Source: Heterohyrax brucei (taxonomy: Eukaryota > Chordata > Mammalia > Hyracoidea > Procaviidae). From it: a DNA stretch of 64,000 bases. The stretch covers positions 154,994,329-155,058,328 of the forward strand of contig CM053143.1 in the NCBI GenBank assembly GCA_028571685.1. Reading direction: 5' to 3'. Shown piece by piece: positions 22,172 through 33,772 of the stretch (its first letter is position 1; each line of letters opens with the position of its first letter). The notes below the pieces were generated by a model, which made no database searches, was not told the origin of the DNA, and saw only the letters and a list, made by a program, of their open reading frames with translations. The position numbers and the translations under genes were made by a program.

Positions 22172-22315
22172 ATGTTGGTGGTGGTGCCAGCTGCTATCAA
22201 GACAACTCCTATTCATGGTAACCTTATATATGACAGAGTGAAATGCTGCCCTGGCCTCTGCCATCTTCAGGATCATCTGTATGTCCGCATCCATTGTTTT
22301 GGCTCCTGAGCCAAT
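22172..22315 (-). mobile_element. RTE 3' end fragment
   Basis: The stretch resembles the reverse complement of the RTE 3' terminus (tail block, then a 'gtgaaatgctgccctggcc' block). It is short and diverged. Confidence 0.55.
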
Positions 22316-22916
22316 GCGTTAGGAACTAGCCAATCTTTATTAGCTGTTTGGGAACCACAGAATGGACAGGAAGTCCCCTGGCAGCCACTCACTTCTCTTT
22401 GTGAAATCAGTGGTTTGATTTTTCTGTTCTTCAAACCAGACAGCGTGAGCATACACCTGAACAGAATTACATTGTAGCTTAAAGTACTCTAATCTCATAC
22501 AGCTGAATCACTGGTTTTAGTCAAACTGTTTGTCCACTTCCTTCAGAGAAACCACCCAGTGAGAGTAGCGTACTGCCCATCCAACAACACCCTACAGGTG
22601 ATGAGAGCAGCAGGTGAGCTCTCCATTCCATGGAGCTCCTGAAACCAGTGGTTCTAACCGCCTCACATCAGGGATGCTCCGGCACTGAGATGCAGCACAC
22701 CTCTCATGGGACAGGTGAAGCACTGATGTTTCTGAATGATGTCCTTCTCTGGTGAAATACAGCCAATCCAAGGCTAGCCCTTTGGAAGAACACTGTCACT
22801 TGCTCGCATTCTGTTAGATTTCACTGCAGTCAAATGGGAGAGGTCCTAGCTGACCTTCAGGGATTGTGCTACCTGCTCAGCTGCTTTAAGTGATTCTAAT
22901 GAGAAATGATGAAAAC
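22316..22916. other. No feature recognised
   Basis: Unique-looking sequence. Confidence 0.5.
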
Positions 22917-23140
22917 CATTAATACATAATAATACTTGCTAAGCATATACTAATAGGTTGAGTTCTCACAAGAATCCTAAACAATATTATAATCAACCCT
23001 GATCTGAAGCTACGGCACAGAGAAATGAGACCACTCATCCAAGTTCATGGTCACACTAGCAGGACGTGACAGAACCAATATGTGAACCTAGGTCCTTTGG
23101 CTCCAGTTTGTACTTGCTCATAACCACTCCACTAGAGTGA
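22917..23140 (+). mobile_element. MIR SINE
   Basis: Block order ends with 'ctaggtcctttggctccagt'. Confidence 0.75.
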
Positions 23141-23154
23141 CAGCTGTTGACCAC

Positions 23155-23310
23155 TTCTTGGACATTTTTCTTACATTCTATACTCTCACAACTCTAAAAA
23201 GTATATTTTATCATCTCCATTTTACGGAATTATCCCATAGCCATTAAATAGGAAAGGCAAGATTTTAATCCACAGCTGTTGCTCAAACTCCTTTTCTTTC
23301 CCATACAGTA
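23155..23310 (+). mobile_element. MIR-like SINE
   Basis: 'tcatctccattttacggaat' core; the remainder is weak. Confidence 0.6.
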
Positions 23311-23424
23311 GTATCTTCACAAGGGGGTAACTGTCAAATATCTTTCCAGCAGATTATGTGTATTGTTCTTATATCTAAATTTTGCTTGGTCTCAATTGTC
23401 TAAACCTAATGTCAAATAAAACAA

Positions 23425-23945
23425 TGCCTTACAATGGGCAAATCTGCTGCAAAAGATCCTTGTAAAGTGTTGAAAAGCAAAGGTGTCAGTCACTTTAAGA
23501 ACTAAAATGTGACCCAAGCCATGGCATTTTCAATCACCTTACATGCATGTGAAAGCTTGACAGTGAATAAAGAAGAATCCATGCCTCTGAGTTAACACTG
23601 TTGAAGAAGAATACTGAATATACCATGGATTGTGAAAAGAATGAACAAATCTGTCTTGGAATAAGTACAGCCAGAGTGTTCCTCAGAAGCGAGGGTGATG
23701 GAACTCTGTCTCACGTACTTTGGAAGTATTTTCAGGAGGGACCAGTCCCTGGAGAAGGCTATAACGCTTGGTAAAGTAGAAGGTCAGCAAAAAAGGGGAA
23801 GACCCTCAACACGATGGATTGACAAAGTGACTACAACAACAAACTCAAGCATAACAATAGTTACGAGGATGCACAGGACTAAGCAGGGTCTCTTTGTTGT
23901 GCAAGGGTTGTTTTGAGTCAGAACCAACTAATGGCATGCAGCAAT
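23425..23945 (+). mobile_element. RTE 3' segment, ORF C-terminus to tail
   Basis: It matches the other RTE copies from 'gggcaaatctgctgcaaaag' to the tail 'gagtcagaaccaactaatgg'. The open frame 23695-23916 is the degraded C-terminal part of the LINE ORF, not a host gene. Confidence 0.85.
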
Positions 23946-24019
23946 TACAATAATATCAAAGTTATACCCTAAAACTAAAAATAAACAAATAAATATACTA
24001 ATAGCACGAACGACACTTA

Positions 24020-24350
24020 CTGAGTGTTCAGTATATGCTAGACATTGTTCTACACTCTTTAACCAGGAAAAAAAAAAGTTGCCACTAAGTCGACCCCAAT
24101 TTATGGCAACCCCATGTCTGTTAGAGTAGAACGATGGACTATAGAGTTTTCTACAGCAATTTTTCAGTAACAGATCACCAGTTGTTTCTTCTGAGACACC
24201 TCTGGGTAGACTCAATAATCTTAACATTACCGATTGCAGCCAAACCTCATCATTCATTTGCACCAAACAGCGACTTGAGCACTTCACGTGTACAAATTCA
24301 TTAAATCCTAGTAGCAAACCCATAAATGCTTGCCTACTTTGGAAGTTCAG
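24020..24350 (+). mobile_element. MIR SINE split by an AfroSINE
   Basis: 'tgctagacattgttctacac' before, and 'aaattcattaaatcctagta' after, the insertion. Confidence 0.6.
24077..24243 (-). mobile_element. AfroSINE, long form, inside a MIR
   Basis: The MIR sequence continues on both sides. Confidence 0.75.
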
Positions 24351-25983
24351 AATCACTGATCATACATAATGTGCTTCTAAGTAAGCGCAATCTCTTTTTA
24401 AGAGAAAAAATAGTGGCGGCTTGTCTCAAAGAAAATAGGCACATTTAAAATGAAATGCCTTTGGGTTGGTGCCATAACATTTCCTATGTTCAGCTTCTCT
24501 GACTCCCAGGTGCAAGACTGTTGCATGTGGCCCAAATATGACACATCTTTTTTATACAATAGAAACCCAAAAAGGGACAATTGCTTTTAAGTCTAGGAAT
24601 CGATTAAATGGAAACCTCAGCTCAGAAATGTCAAAAACCCTAGAAATGGAAACTTTTATGTCTTTTGTGAAGAACCTGGTTAAAAAATATTTTTGTGGGA
24701 ATGTCAGGGTGGAGAACAAGAAAGGAGGATAAAAGTCCACAAAGGAAATGATCAGGTAACAGTTCTGCACTGAAAACCTAAACCCTTTATCACCACTAGA
24801 AAGATATGACCCCAACAGCTTGGCTGCGGAGTGGATCCCAATCAAAGCACACCGTCGTTTTAATGAACAGTTCCGTTCCTCCAAGTTTTAAAGAAGAAGA
24901 AAAAAATAAAATATGAGCTGGGAAATATGTCAAGTGCTGGGATTAACGTGGCCATTAAACTTGAAAAGGACAGCATGGTAAACAGAGAAAGGGCAAAGAC
25001 AGTTATGCTGAGGCACCCACATACACTCAGACTTAAGCCCCCAGTGGGCTGATACACATTTTAAGGTCCCTGCAGAATCTGGAAAGGGTGGGGAGTAGAG
25101 TCCTTGAGAAAAATGCTGTGAAGAGAGACAGAAAGGCTTGGGGGAATCTGTCATTTTGACAGGTAAAGTAAAAAACACATTCGAAGTCAGAATCTTCTCA
25201 AGTTCTCTGCTCTCTTCCATCCCATTGACCCTAGCAAGAAGCCAGTGGCCATAAAAGCAGGCAGCCCTACTGCAGGTGCCACAGCGATTGGACATGCTGG
25301 TATCAGCGGGGAACAGGAAGATCTGTGCTGCTTGGGGCTGGCACTCCTCGCTGTCTGCTGGGGGGACACCCTAGAAGATACGGGCCAGAAACATGACTGA
25401 GCGCAAGAAAGAGGCTGCCCACCTGCACCTGGCTGTCTCCACACGGGTTATGTTTGATTCCAACTGCAGTTTTCCCAGAGGGGGCTGCCTTCCAGGGAAA
25501 GGGGGACAGCAACTGTCAACCACCAGATAATGAGAGAGAAATGGTAACAAGCCCAGAATTGCCCACTTCTTCCTCGAACCCTCTGGTACTAAGATAAACT
25601 ACGTCATGTGAGACAAAAATCAACCCTGCCATGCCTGCCGCCCAACCAGAAAGGTTATCATAGCAGAACTTAAAAATCCCAGAGCATTCCCATGGGAGAC
25701 ACAATGACAGAATATGGCAGGGAATATCACTTGCAAACCTTTTTCTAAGTACACTAATGAATTTTTTTTTCTATCTCAACGGTTTTTGATGGCAAATGGA
25801 GAAATCCACAAAAAGGTATTTGTTTTCATTATCTCTTAGTGATTTTCTTTTCAGCTTTATTCCCTTTTAGTTATCCTTACATTCAATTAACAGTCTCAGG
25901 ATACTTCATATATGTCACTTGTCTCATAAAATGCCCCCTAAAGCATTTTACACCTGTTAAAAAACACCAAATCCTTTGCTGTT
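24351..25983. other. No feature recognised
   Basis: A repeat-poor 1.6 kb in the inferred intron. The minus-strand frames near 25000-25500 lack start context and homology. Confidence 0.5.
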
Positions 25984-26106
25984 AGTGACCCTCTAGGCAG
26001 AGTAGAACGGCCACCCAGAGTTTCCAAGGAGCCCCTGGCAGAATTGAACTGCCAACCTTTCTGGTTAGCAGCCATAGCCCTTAGCCACTACACCACCTGG
26101 GTTTCC
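25984..26106 (-). mobile_element. AfroSINE lacking the tail
   Basis: Begins at 'gtgaccctctaggcagagta'; head complete. Confidence 0.8.
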
Positions 26107-27279
26107 TACACATCACACAGTACAATTTAACTCAGCTCTTCACTACCCAGCAGCTCACGGTATGACAACAGTTTCTTATAGATAAATCTAAAGAGAAAGC
26201 ACTTTTCACAGCCTTATTTTTCTGTAACGTGATAGAAACGAAACAAAAAGCAAGGAATAGGCTGACTCTAGACTGTGGTACATTCCACTTCCCAAAGCGT
26301 CAAACCTTTCTCACACAAGTGTTCTCATGCACCGTCCTTACCCCTGAAGACAGTGCTTTGAACGAGCTGATAACAAGGCCGTTCTCCTCCAGTCAAGAGA
26401 ACCACCTGCACTCTAGGAAAAGGTGCAACAGAACTCACCTGCTTCAGGGATTTCTACCCCCGGGGACTGAAAGAACATGAAGTCTGCAGAAAGCTGAGAA
26501 GTCACTCTGCCAGGTGATTCCCCAGCGTCCTGGAACAGCTCACTTTCATTCTTCCACCCCAACCCCTTCCACACAACCTAGGCTCCCCAAACACAACAAA
26601 ACCAAGAGTGGCCATGCTCCACCTCCATGCAACTCACAGCATCTCTCCGGAAGAGAATGAACTTCTCTTCTTCTGAAGAAGGGCTGTTGATCAGGCACTG
26701 GGTTTTCAGCTTCGTTACAGTGCAAAAAGTTTAGAAATTTGGAATTGTAGGTACAGCAGAGCTTTTTTTACTGTGACTAATTTCAAACAGATCCTGTTAA
26801 AATGCTCTTTCAATGCCTGATTATATGAATGAAATCATCCAATCATCTAAAAGAGAGAACTATGAAGTACACACCTATAAATGTAAGACATTCTGAGAAA
26901 TTAAAGTGATGAAAGAAGAATCATCACTTTCTTTTCCTTCTTAAGCAACTTTCAGAGAACAGGCAATTTTAAATAAAATTATAACATGTAAAAGCTCCAT
27001 CTGGGTGGATTTCAAACAAAATCACATCTTCAAAAAAAAAATTAGCCATGTGCTGCTACATCTGAGAAGCTCACATAATCACTCAACGATCAGGAAGCTG
27101 CTCTTATAAACAATTAGCACGGCTTCAAAATGACCGGTACAGGATGTGCCCATAGAAAGACATGTTGCGTGCACTGGAGGAGCTGCCAAAGTTACCGCTG
27201 CAAAGTACTCTGAACTTTCAAAAGGTGGCATGGGGTCACTCTGACCACCCTCGCCCAATTTGGTGGCCCTCCACGCACG
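26107..27279. other. Repeat-free flank of the CpG island
   Basis: No mobile element seen. Absence of repeats next to a promoter is compatible with regulatory constraint, but nothing specific was identified. Confidence 0.45.
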
Positions 27280-27600
27280 CTAGCCCCGGAGATACTGGGC
27301 GGCAGGGGGGAAGGGGAGATGCCAGGACGAACTGGGGTGGGGGCAGCCTGACAGAGGTTCTGGGTCTTTCCGAACAGGAAGGTTTCGCTTTTCTCCGAGT
27401 GGGGAGCAGCAAGGCGGCTATGAACTTCCCTCTGATGTCCCCTCCCCGGCGGCGAGGAGGGCAGAAGCGTCCAGGGCGACCCCATCCCGGCTTCTCCAAG
27501 GGCCCGGAGGGCGGGCGAGGACATGCAGGGACCGAGACTGCCCAGTGGCCAGCGAAGCAGCGAACGGGGTGATGCGCCCAGCCCCAAAGAGCGCCTTCCT

Positions 27601-27606
27601 ACCTGT
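27601..27606 (-). promoter_or_regulatory. Candidate splice donor of a non-coding first exon
   Basis: The minus strand reads CTGCACAG|GTAGGAAG with the exon side ending at 27603. The exon side is a good match and the intron side is moderate. It sits at the downstream edge of the CpG island in the TBC1D1 direction, as expected for exon 1. Transcript evidence would be needed to accept it. Confidence 0.4.
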
Positions 27607-27756
27607 GCAGCCGCGGCGGCTCAGAGCCCGGGGCCGGGCCGAGGCGCGCAGGTGCCGGGGCGCCGCCTGGGGGCGGCCATCGTGCCAGGCAGGCTGCGCG
27701 CTTCCTGCCGCCAGGGGCCAGGGTCCCCCGACTCGGCTCCCGCGTCTCCTCTGGGC

Positions 27757-27796
27757 TGTGTGTGCGTGTGTGTGTGTGTGTGTGCGCGCGCGCGCC
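27757..27796. repeat. (TG)n-(CG)n alternating tract inside the CpG island
   Basis: An unbroken run of about 40 alternating purine-pyrimidine bases goes from TG repeats into (CG)5-6. This is the classic composition for left-handed Z-DNA under negative supercoiling. Confidence 0.85.
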
Positions 27797-28310
27797 CCCG
27801 GCTGAGGACAGGCGGTCCCGCGGCGACGGCTGCAGCAGCAACAGGCACAGTGGCGGGGACGGCGGCGGCCAAGGAGGAGGAGGTGTCTGTGCACTGCTCG
27901 CATTTCCTCCCCCCCCTCTGGGCGAGCGCGGGGGAGGCGAGGGCAGGGCAGGAGCAGGATATCTCCCGCTCGGCCCCCGGGGAGCCGAGAGGGGGCGCCT
28001 TGCCTTCCTCCCCCTTCCCGCCCCCGACTGCGCCGTGTGACTCTGCCTGGGCGGCCGGGACGGCCGAGTCACACGCGGGCGACAGCTGCAGCAGTGCGGG
28101 TCTTCCGCAGCCTCCCTCCACACCCTTGCTCTTTTCTCTGGGGCGACCAGTCGTCAACCCGCCCCGGGGAAGCCGACTCCCACCTGGAGGAAGGTTAGGG
28201 GAGCGAGCCCGGGGCGCCGGCTCAGGGCCGGGCGTGGTCAGGGGTGCTGGGGACTCGGGCCAAGCGCGTGGGTAAGGCCCTCGCGGCGGGATGTGCGGTC
28301 TTAGTCAGTT

Positions 28311-28992
28311 CTGGGCGGTCTATTTACAGCAGGTGGCACTCGCCTTCACCCTCCGAAATGGAAGTGATGAAAACTGCACAAAAGGCGAGGAGGCGAACCA
28401 GCCACCTGGCTCTCTCCCCGCAGCAGTCCTAGGTTTGGATAATGGCGGGGAATGAACGGAGGCTGAGAAGTCCTATGGGGGCTGGCACTTGGGCAGGAAA
28501 ATCACGGACTTCAGGGGAAAAGAAAACGGAGAATCAAGGAAGGCTGAAGTCACTGCCCCCAATTAAAGACCAGGGGGCCCCATTTCTGCCTGCTGAGTGA
28601 GGCAGGGGCTAATTGAGCGTTTTCTCCCTCTTGAGAGTCAGGCCTGTGCGCGCGCGCACACACACCTCCCTCCACCGACCTCCCCCACACCCACAGCCCC
28701 CCTACACAGGAGGCTTGATTCGTATCTCCAGAGACAGGAGAGCAAGAAGAAGGGAGAGAGACTTGAAGAAGAGATGAAACCCAAGGGTATCATTTTGTTT
28801 GCTTAGTATAGTTGAAGGACGGGTTTCAGGAAGTGGCTGAGAGGTTAAGCCCAAATCCTGCCTCCACCACTGGCGTTGCAGGCTGCTGGACAAAGGGATC
28901 CTTGGCAGGATCATGGTGAGGGTGAAGCCAGAAGAGTATCTAAGGTGCTTAGCACAGTGGCATTTCCACAGACCTCAACTAGTGGCAGCATC
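28311..28992. other. Repeat-poor upstream flank of the CpG island
   Basis: Contains the Z-prone palindrome at 28645 and a C-rich stretch; no gene. Confidence 0.5.
28645..28665. repeat. Short TG-(CG)n-CA palindromic tract beside the CpG island
   Basis: TGTG, then five CG steps, then CACACAC give about 21 alternating bases that are also self-complementary. It lies about 0.85 kb from the tract at 27757 and is likewise Z-DNA-prone. Confidence 0.8.
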
Positions 28993-29191
28993 TGGTGTTA
29001 CCTGGTGGTGCAAATAGTTAAAGTGCTGGGCTGCTGATGGAGAAAGACAGGAGGTTCAAGTCCATCTACCGCACCTCAGAAGAAAGTCCTGGCAATCTCC
29101 TTCCAAAAAATGAGCCATTAAAAATGCAATGCAGAATAAAGCACAGTTCTATTCTGACACATATGGGGTTGTCATGAGTCCAGATGGCAAG
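28993..29191 (+). mobile_element. AfroSINE, long form
   Basis: Head 'cctggtggtgcaaatagtta', with the 'agaagaaagtcctggcaatc' block. Confidence 0.8.
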
Positions 29192-29384
29192 TAGAGGCCC
29201 AAGGTGCCACCTTCCTACCCTGGAGCAGACAATGCATTCCCAGAAGCTGTCTGAGTTCTTAGAGCTTTTCGGGTTAGGAAACTTACAGGATAGTCTGTGG
29301 GATGCTCACATCCAGGGGAGATGTATTTAAATGGGTCACAAAAGTTTTTTTTTGCGACTTGATTTAAAACTCTCATAATAGTAG

Positions 29385-29600
29385 TGGTGATTTATTATTC
29401 ACTGACATGTGAGTCTCTTTAGGGTGTTGTGCTAGGCACTTTGTAAACATTTTCTCCAATTCTCACAAAAACTCTGCAGGGCAGGGCTTCTTAAATCTAT
29501 TTCATAATAAGGTAACTAAGAGGTTCCGTCTTTTGGAAGTCACAGACCTGGTAGTAGGTGCTAGAGTCCCCACGATCCAAAGCCCCTTGTAACCTTTTCT
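29385..29600 (+). mobile_element. MIR SINE
   Basis: 'gtgctaggcactttgtaaac' and 'agtcacagacctggtagtag'. Confidence 0.75.
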
Positions 29601-29727
29601 CCTTCATCACTGTGCAGACCTCTTGTAGCCCTTAGTCATTCTTTTTGCTATAGCATAGTTATTTATGTGCTTGGCCTCAAATCCTTTTTTAAGGAGGTGC
29701 AGACACTAATGAGTAGAACATCTATAA

Positions 29728-29926
29728 AAACCAATTGCTGTGGAGTCACCTCTGCCTCATGGTGACCCTGTGTGTCGAAGAACTATGCTCCAGAGGATTT
29801 TTTACCCCTATTTTCAAAAGTAGATAGCCAGGCCTTTCTACCAAGGCATGTCTTAATGTATTCGAACCTCTAATCTTTTGCTTAGCAGCCGGATATGTGA
29901 ACTATTTACTCCACCGAGGAACTCCT
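29728..29926 (-). mobile_element. AfroSINE, long form
   Basis: Ends 10 bp before an RTE of the same orientation. Confidence 0.8.
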
Positions 29927-29935
29927 GAACGTGTA

Positions 29936-30825
29936 TGTTGTTGTTGTTAGGTGCCGTCGAGTTTGTTCCTACTCATAGCGACCCTATACACGAGAGGATG
30001 AAACACTGCTTGGTTTGGCATCATGTCCACAATCATTTTTATGCTTAACCTCATTGTTGCTGTCACTGTGTCAGTCAAACTCATCTTGTCGAGGGTCTTC
30101 CTCTTTTTCACTGACCCTCCACTGTACCAAGCATGATGTCCTTCTCCAGGGGCTGATCCCTCCTGACAATATGGCCAAAGCAGTCTCACCATCTTTGCTT
30201 CCAAGGAGCACTCTGGTTGTACTTCTTCCAGAACAGATCTGTTTGTTCTTTTGGCGGTCCATGGTACATTCAACATTCTTCTCCACCACCACAATTTAAA
30301 GGCATCAGTTCCTCTTCCATCTATGTTGTTCATTGTCCAGCTTTCTCATGCATGTGATGTAATTGAAAATACCATGGCTTGGATCAGGTGCACCTTAGTC
30401 TTCAAAGTGACATCTTTACTTTTCAATACTTTAAAGAGTTCCTTTGCAGCAGATTTTCCCGATGCAATGTGTCTGTTGATTTCTTGATTGCTACTTCAGT
30501 GGGTGTTGATTGTGGAACCAGGTAAATGAAGTCTTTGACAACCTCCTTTTCTCCACTTATCGTGATGTTGCTTACTGGTCCACTTGTCATGAGTTTTCTT
30601 TTCTTGATGTTGAGGAGCAATTCATACTGAAGTCTGTGGTCCTTGATCTTCATCAGTAAGTGTTTCAAATCCTCTTCTCTTCCAGTAAGCAAGGTTGTGT
30701 CATCTGCGTAACACAGGTTATCAATAAGTCTTCCTACATTCCTGATGCCTCATTCATCTTCACGTAGTCCACATCTCAGGTTATTTGCTCAGCAAACAAA
30801 TTGAACCTGTATGGTGTTTTGGAAT
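29936..30825 (-). mobile_element. RTE 3' segment with intact YADD block
   Basis: The reverse-complemented tail at 29936 passes into the C-terminal ORF. On the minus strand near 30705 the reverse-transcriptase catalytic block reads CYADDTTLL. Stops and frameshifts elsewhere break the frame. Confidence 0.85.
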
Positions 30826-31601
30826 TGTTCTTTAGCCTATAGTAAACCAGCAAACCAAGTAAACCAGCTAAGTCATGTTGTCTTCTTTTGGGTTATACCA
30901 CAATTATGCCATGTTTGTATCTGCAAGTCAGTTGTAGAGTACTCTTTCTCTATGAGGTGGCCTGCTGAACACTCTTCCCTCTAGAGTGCTAACATGTCAA
31001 GGCAGGTATACCATCATCCATTTCACTGACATCCGTCACTGCTTTTCACACATGACCGGATAAGTGATGATTGTACTAAGTCAGGACCTTCCTGCAAGCC
31101 CCTGCTCCTGAGAAAAGGCATCAGGCCAAAAGGTGGGGGTCAGAAATGACACTCTGCTTACCGACCACTCTGGCCAGAATCCCTTCCTATCCTGCCATGC
31201 TGTACCCCCTTCTCTTCCTGACCTGCCCTCTCCCCCCTTCTACCTTCACTGCCTGTCCTTAGGGCAGGAAAGCTGAGGTACAGATAGCCGGATGGGGAGC
31301 CTGGCTGGTCACATAGGGAGGAAGGAGGGGCGGCGAGGGAGGCAGACCTAGACCCCGTATCTTTCATGCAACAGCTAGCTGTGGGAGAAAACCTCCCCCC
31401 ACCCACAACCCAGTGCTGCAATCTAGCAAGTTAGAGGGAGAGACTGATAACCCAGTGGCCAAGGGCCTGACTCCTGATCTGAGTTAGGGAAGGGCCACAG
31501 GCTTGTGAGCAACAGTGACAGCTTCATAACTTTCCAGTTCCCGGCCCTAGTCAGTGCTTCCAGGAATGACAATAAGCATTTTATAAGTCTTTTAGCTTCT
31601 G
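30826..31601. other. No feature recognised
   Basis: Moderately GC-rich at 31080-31450 without CpG density. Confidence 0.5.
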
Positions 31602-31754
31602 GGAAACTCTAGTAGCATAAGGGTTAAGTGATGCAGCTGCTACAGCAGTTCAAATCCACCAGGTGCTCCTTGGAAACTCAATAGAGTAGTTCTACTGTGT
31701 CCTACAGGGTCACTGTGAGTTGGAATCGACTTGATGACAGTGGGTTTTTGGTTG
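31602..31754 (+). mobile_element. AfroSINE
   Basis: Small deletion in the head between 'gctgctac' and 'agcagttcaaatcc'. Confidence 0.85.
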
Positions 31755-33199
31755 AATTTTAGCTTCCTGGAAACAGAAATCCCTCTGTAAGTGATAAGAG
31801 TTTTCAAACTTTTTTCCTGTAAAGCATTGCCTCAGAGCATAGGGGACAGCTCACAGTCAAACCTCTAGCAGCTCTGGAATAAACAGTAAAGGGGCACTTT
31901 GAGTTTGACGGTGATATCTGGGAGAGCAGGTTGAAGACTGCCACCAAGGGAGGCAAGAGCGTGTTGTCCCAGTGCAGTGTGGAGAAGCAGGAGCTCACCA
32001 CTGAGCTCTCACCTGCCTATGCTGTTGCTGTTGGAGGGAGGCAGCTCTTCCCTTCATGTGTGGATAGCTGATGCCCAATGGAGTTGGTATACTACCCTGG
32101 CAGCGGCTCGGGGCAACAGGGCCTTGGTGATGGCAACAGAGTGCCTCCTTGGGGCTCGGAGAGGTGTTCTGTTAGTAGTACTTTGTCACCGATAACGAAA
32201 CTAAGCAGGAAATGGGGCCAAATACTGATTCTGCTTTCAGTCCATCATTCTCCTGACTGGTACGACCCAGTGACAGGGGGAGTGTAGCCACATGGGGGCA
32301 TTTAGCTGACATCAAGTCCCAACCATCGGCTCAGTGAGTTTTTAAAACCCCTAGTAGGAGGGCATCAGTCCTCCTGCTGCTGCAGCTTTCCTGCATCACA
32401 GCTTCACCATCTCCAGCTCTCCCTGAAATCCTCCGGTGGATCACTGTTTGGAGCCTTCCCCTGTAGGTTCTTAATCATTTGCAGCATAACTGGTCTTGGG
32501 TCACTATGAGTCGGAATCAACTGGGTGGCCCTGGATTTGGTTTGGGGGGTTGGGAACATTAACATCTCTTCTAAGGTGGCTACTGAGCTCCAGAAAACGG
32601 TGAGCGTGAGCTGCTGATGCCATTAAATCACATGGGAGCCCAGATGCTGCTTACTAGTGGTAAGAGAGCCAAAGCAGATCCAGAGGGTGAATTTTTGACT
32701 CAGGTAGAAAAGAGAGCAGCGTTAATGTACATTTTCATTCAATCATAATAACAAAAAAGAGACAGTGCTTTAATAAAGCTACTCATTATTATTAAATCTA
32801 TCAGTTATTTAAATTTTCCTATTAGTTAGGAATCCAAACTGTAATTATTACTATGAGGCTTTTTTACTGAATTCCAAAACTTGCATCATAAGGTACGAAT
32901 TCTTAACTAGAGGATCCTTTTCCAAAACTGACATGAATTAAAGGCAAAATATTAAGATTAGAGAAACCTTAGGCTAGTAAGATGGTTTCACTGGGTCTGC
33001 TTGCTCCCACAGACTGGTGGGAGGTCAGCCCAGACTCTGGAGAAGGTGTACCATCGCCAAGCAACACCTGCTCCAGCACGAGAGGAAGCAGCATCGCAGC
33101 ACCTGAGCTGGAAGGTTTGCCACATGGCGCAGCTATTAGTGTCTAAACAATATGTTAAGTCACCCAAGGAAAAGGGCATGACAGCAAGAGTTGTCATTG
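31755..33199. other. Mostly unassigned
   Basis: One SINE tail at 32493 and an L1-like A-rich end near 32720-32770; otherwise nothing. Confidence 0.45.
32493..32552 (+). mobile_element. AfroSINE tail fragment
   Basis: Only the 'gggtcactatgagtcggaat' tail. Confidence 0.7.
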
Positions 33200-33445
33200 T
33201 GCTGCTAGTTGCTGTTCAGTTGGCTCGGACTCACAGTGACCTTCTGTGTAACAATGAAACATTGCCCCATGCTGCACCACCCTCGTGATCATTGGTGTGT
33301 TCTAGTCCCTCGCTGCAGCTATGGTGGAGTGCCTTTCAACCTAGGGGGCTCATCTTTCAGCACTAGATGGAACAGTATTCCATGGTGGTCCATAAGGTTT
33401 TCATTGACTAATTTTGGAAGCAGATTGCCAGGCCTTTGTTCCTAG
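33200..33445 (-). mobile_element. AfroSINE/RTE-like composite, long form
   Basis: Tail, 'gcagattgccaggcctttgt' block, and additional sequence in between; the subfamily is uncertain. Confidence 0.55.
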
Positions 33446-33603
33446 TCTGTCGCTGTCTGAAAGTTTCTGATATTTGAAATACCAGTGGCATTGCTTCCAG
33501 CATCATAGCAACACACAAGTCATCAGAAATCTTGTTTATGACAAGAAAATAGGTGGACATCAAGATCACAAATTATTTTACATTGATATGCCTACAACAC
33601 TAA

Positions 33604-33772
33604 GCCAAACTAAAATCAAACCCACTGTAGTCAAGTAGATTCCTACTCATAGCAACCTTACAGACAGAGTAGAACTACCCCATAGGGTTTCCAAGGAGCA
33701 CCTGGTGGACTTGAACTGCCGACCTTCTGGTTAGCAGATGTAGCATTTAACTACTACACCATCAGAGTTTCC
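33604..33772 (-). mobile_element. AfroSINE, full length
   Basis: All blocks present. Confidence 0.9.

Larger units (their letters stand above)
8166..27602 (-). other. Inferred TBC1D1 intron upstream of the coding exon
   Basis: If the CpG island at 27.3-28.3 kb holds the first exon, this whole stretch is one intron on the minus strand. The acceptor at 8166-8167 is clear and the donor at 27602 is only a candidate. The content is repeats and AT-rich sequence; no further coding exon was recognised on either strand. Confidence 0.45.
27280..28310. promoter_or_regulatory. CpG island, candidate TBC1D1 promoter
   Basis: This is the only GC-rich, CpG-dense stretch of the window, richest at about 27530-28290. 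GC-box-like elements occur (CCCGCCCCC near 28017 and GGGGGCGG near 27669, the latter running into GGCCATCG, a YY1-like core). I see no TATA box, as is usual for housekeeping-type promoters. The nearest recognised gene is TBC1D1, transcribed away from the island at 8.1 kb, so a TBC1D1 promoter is the simplest reading. The long open frames here come from high GC content and lack family resemblance. Confidence 0.75.

Noticed and set aside
27523-28275. 250-aa and other long open frames in the CpG island
   Set aside because: Six frames are open at once because GC-rich DNA has few stops. Composition is low-complexity Pro/Gly/Ala/Arg and no domain is recognisable.
28266-28276. Plus-strand splice donor GTGG|GTAAGG, suggesting a divergent gene
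   Set aside because: A match alone in GC-rich DNA is weak, and no plus-strand exon was recognised in the 36 kb that follow.
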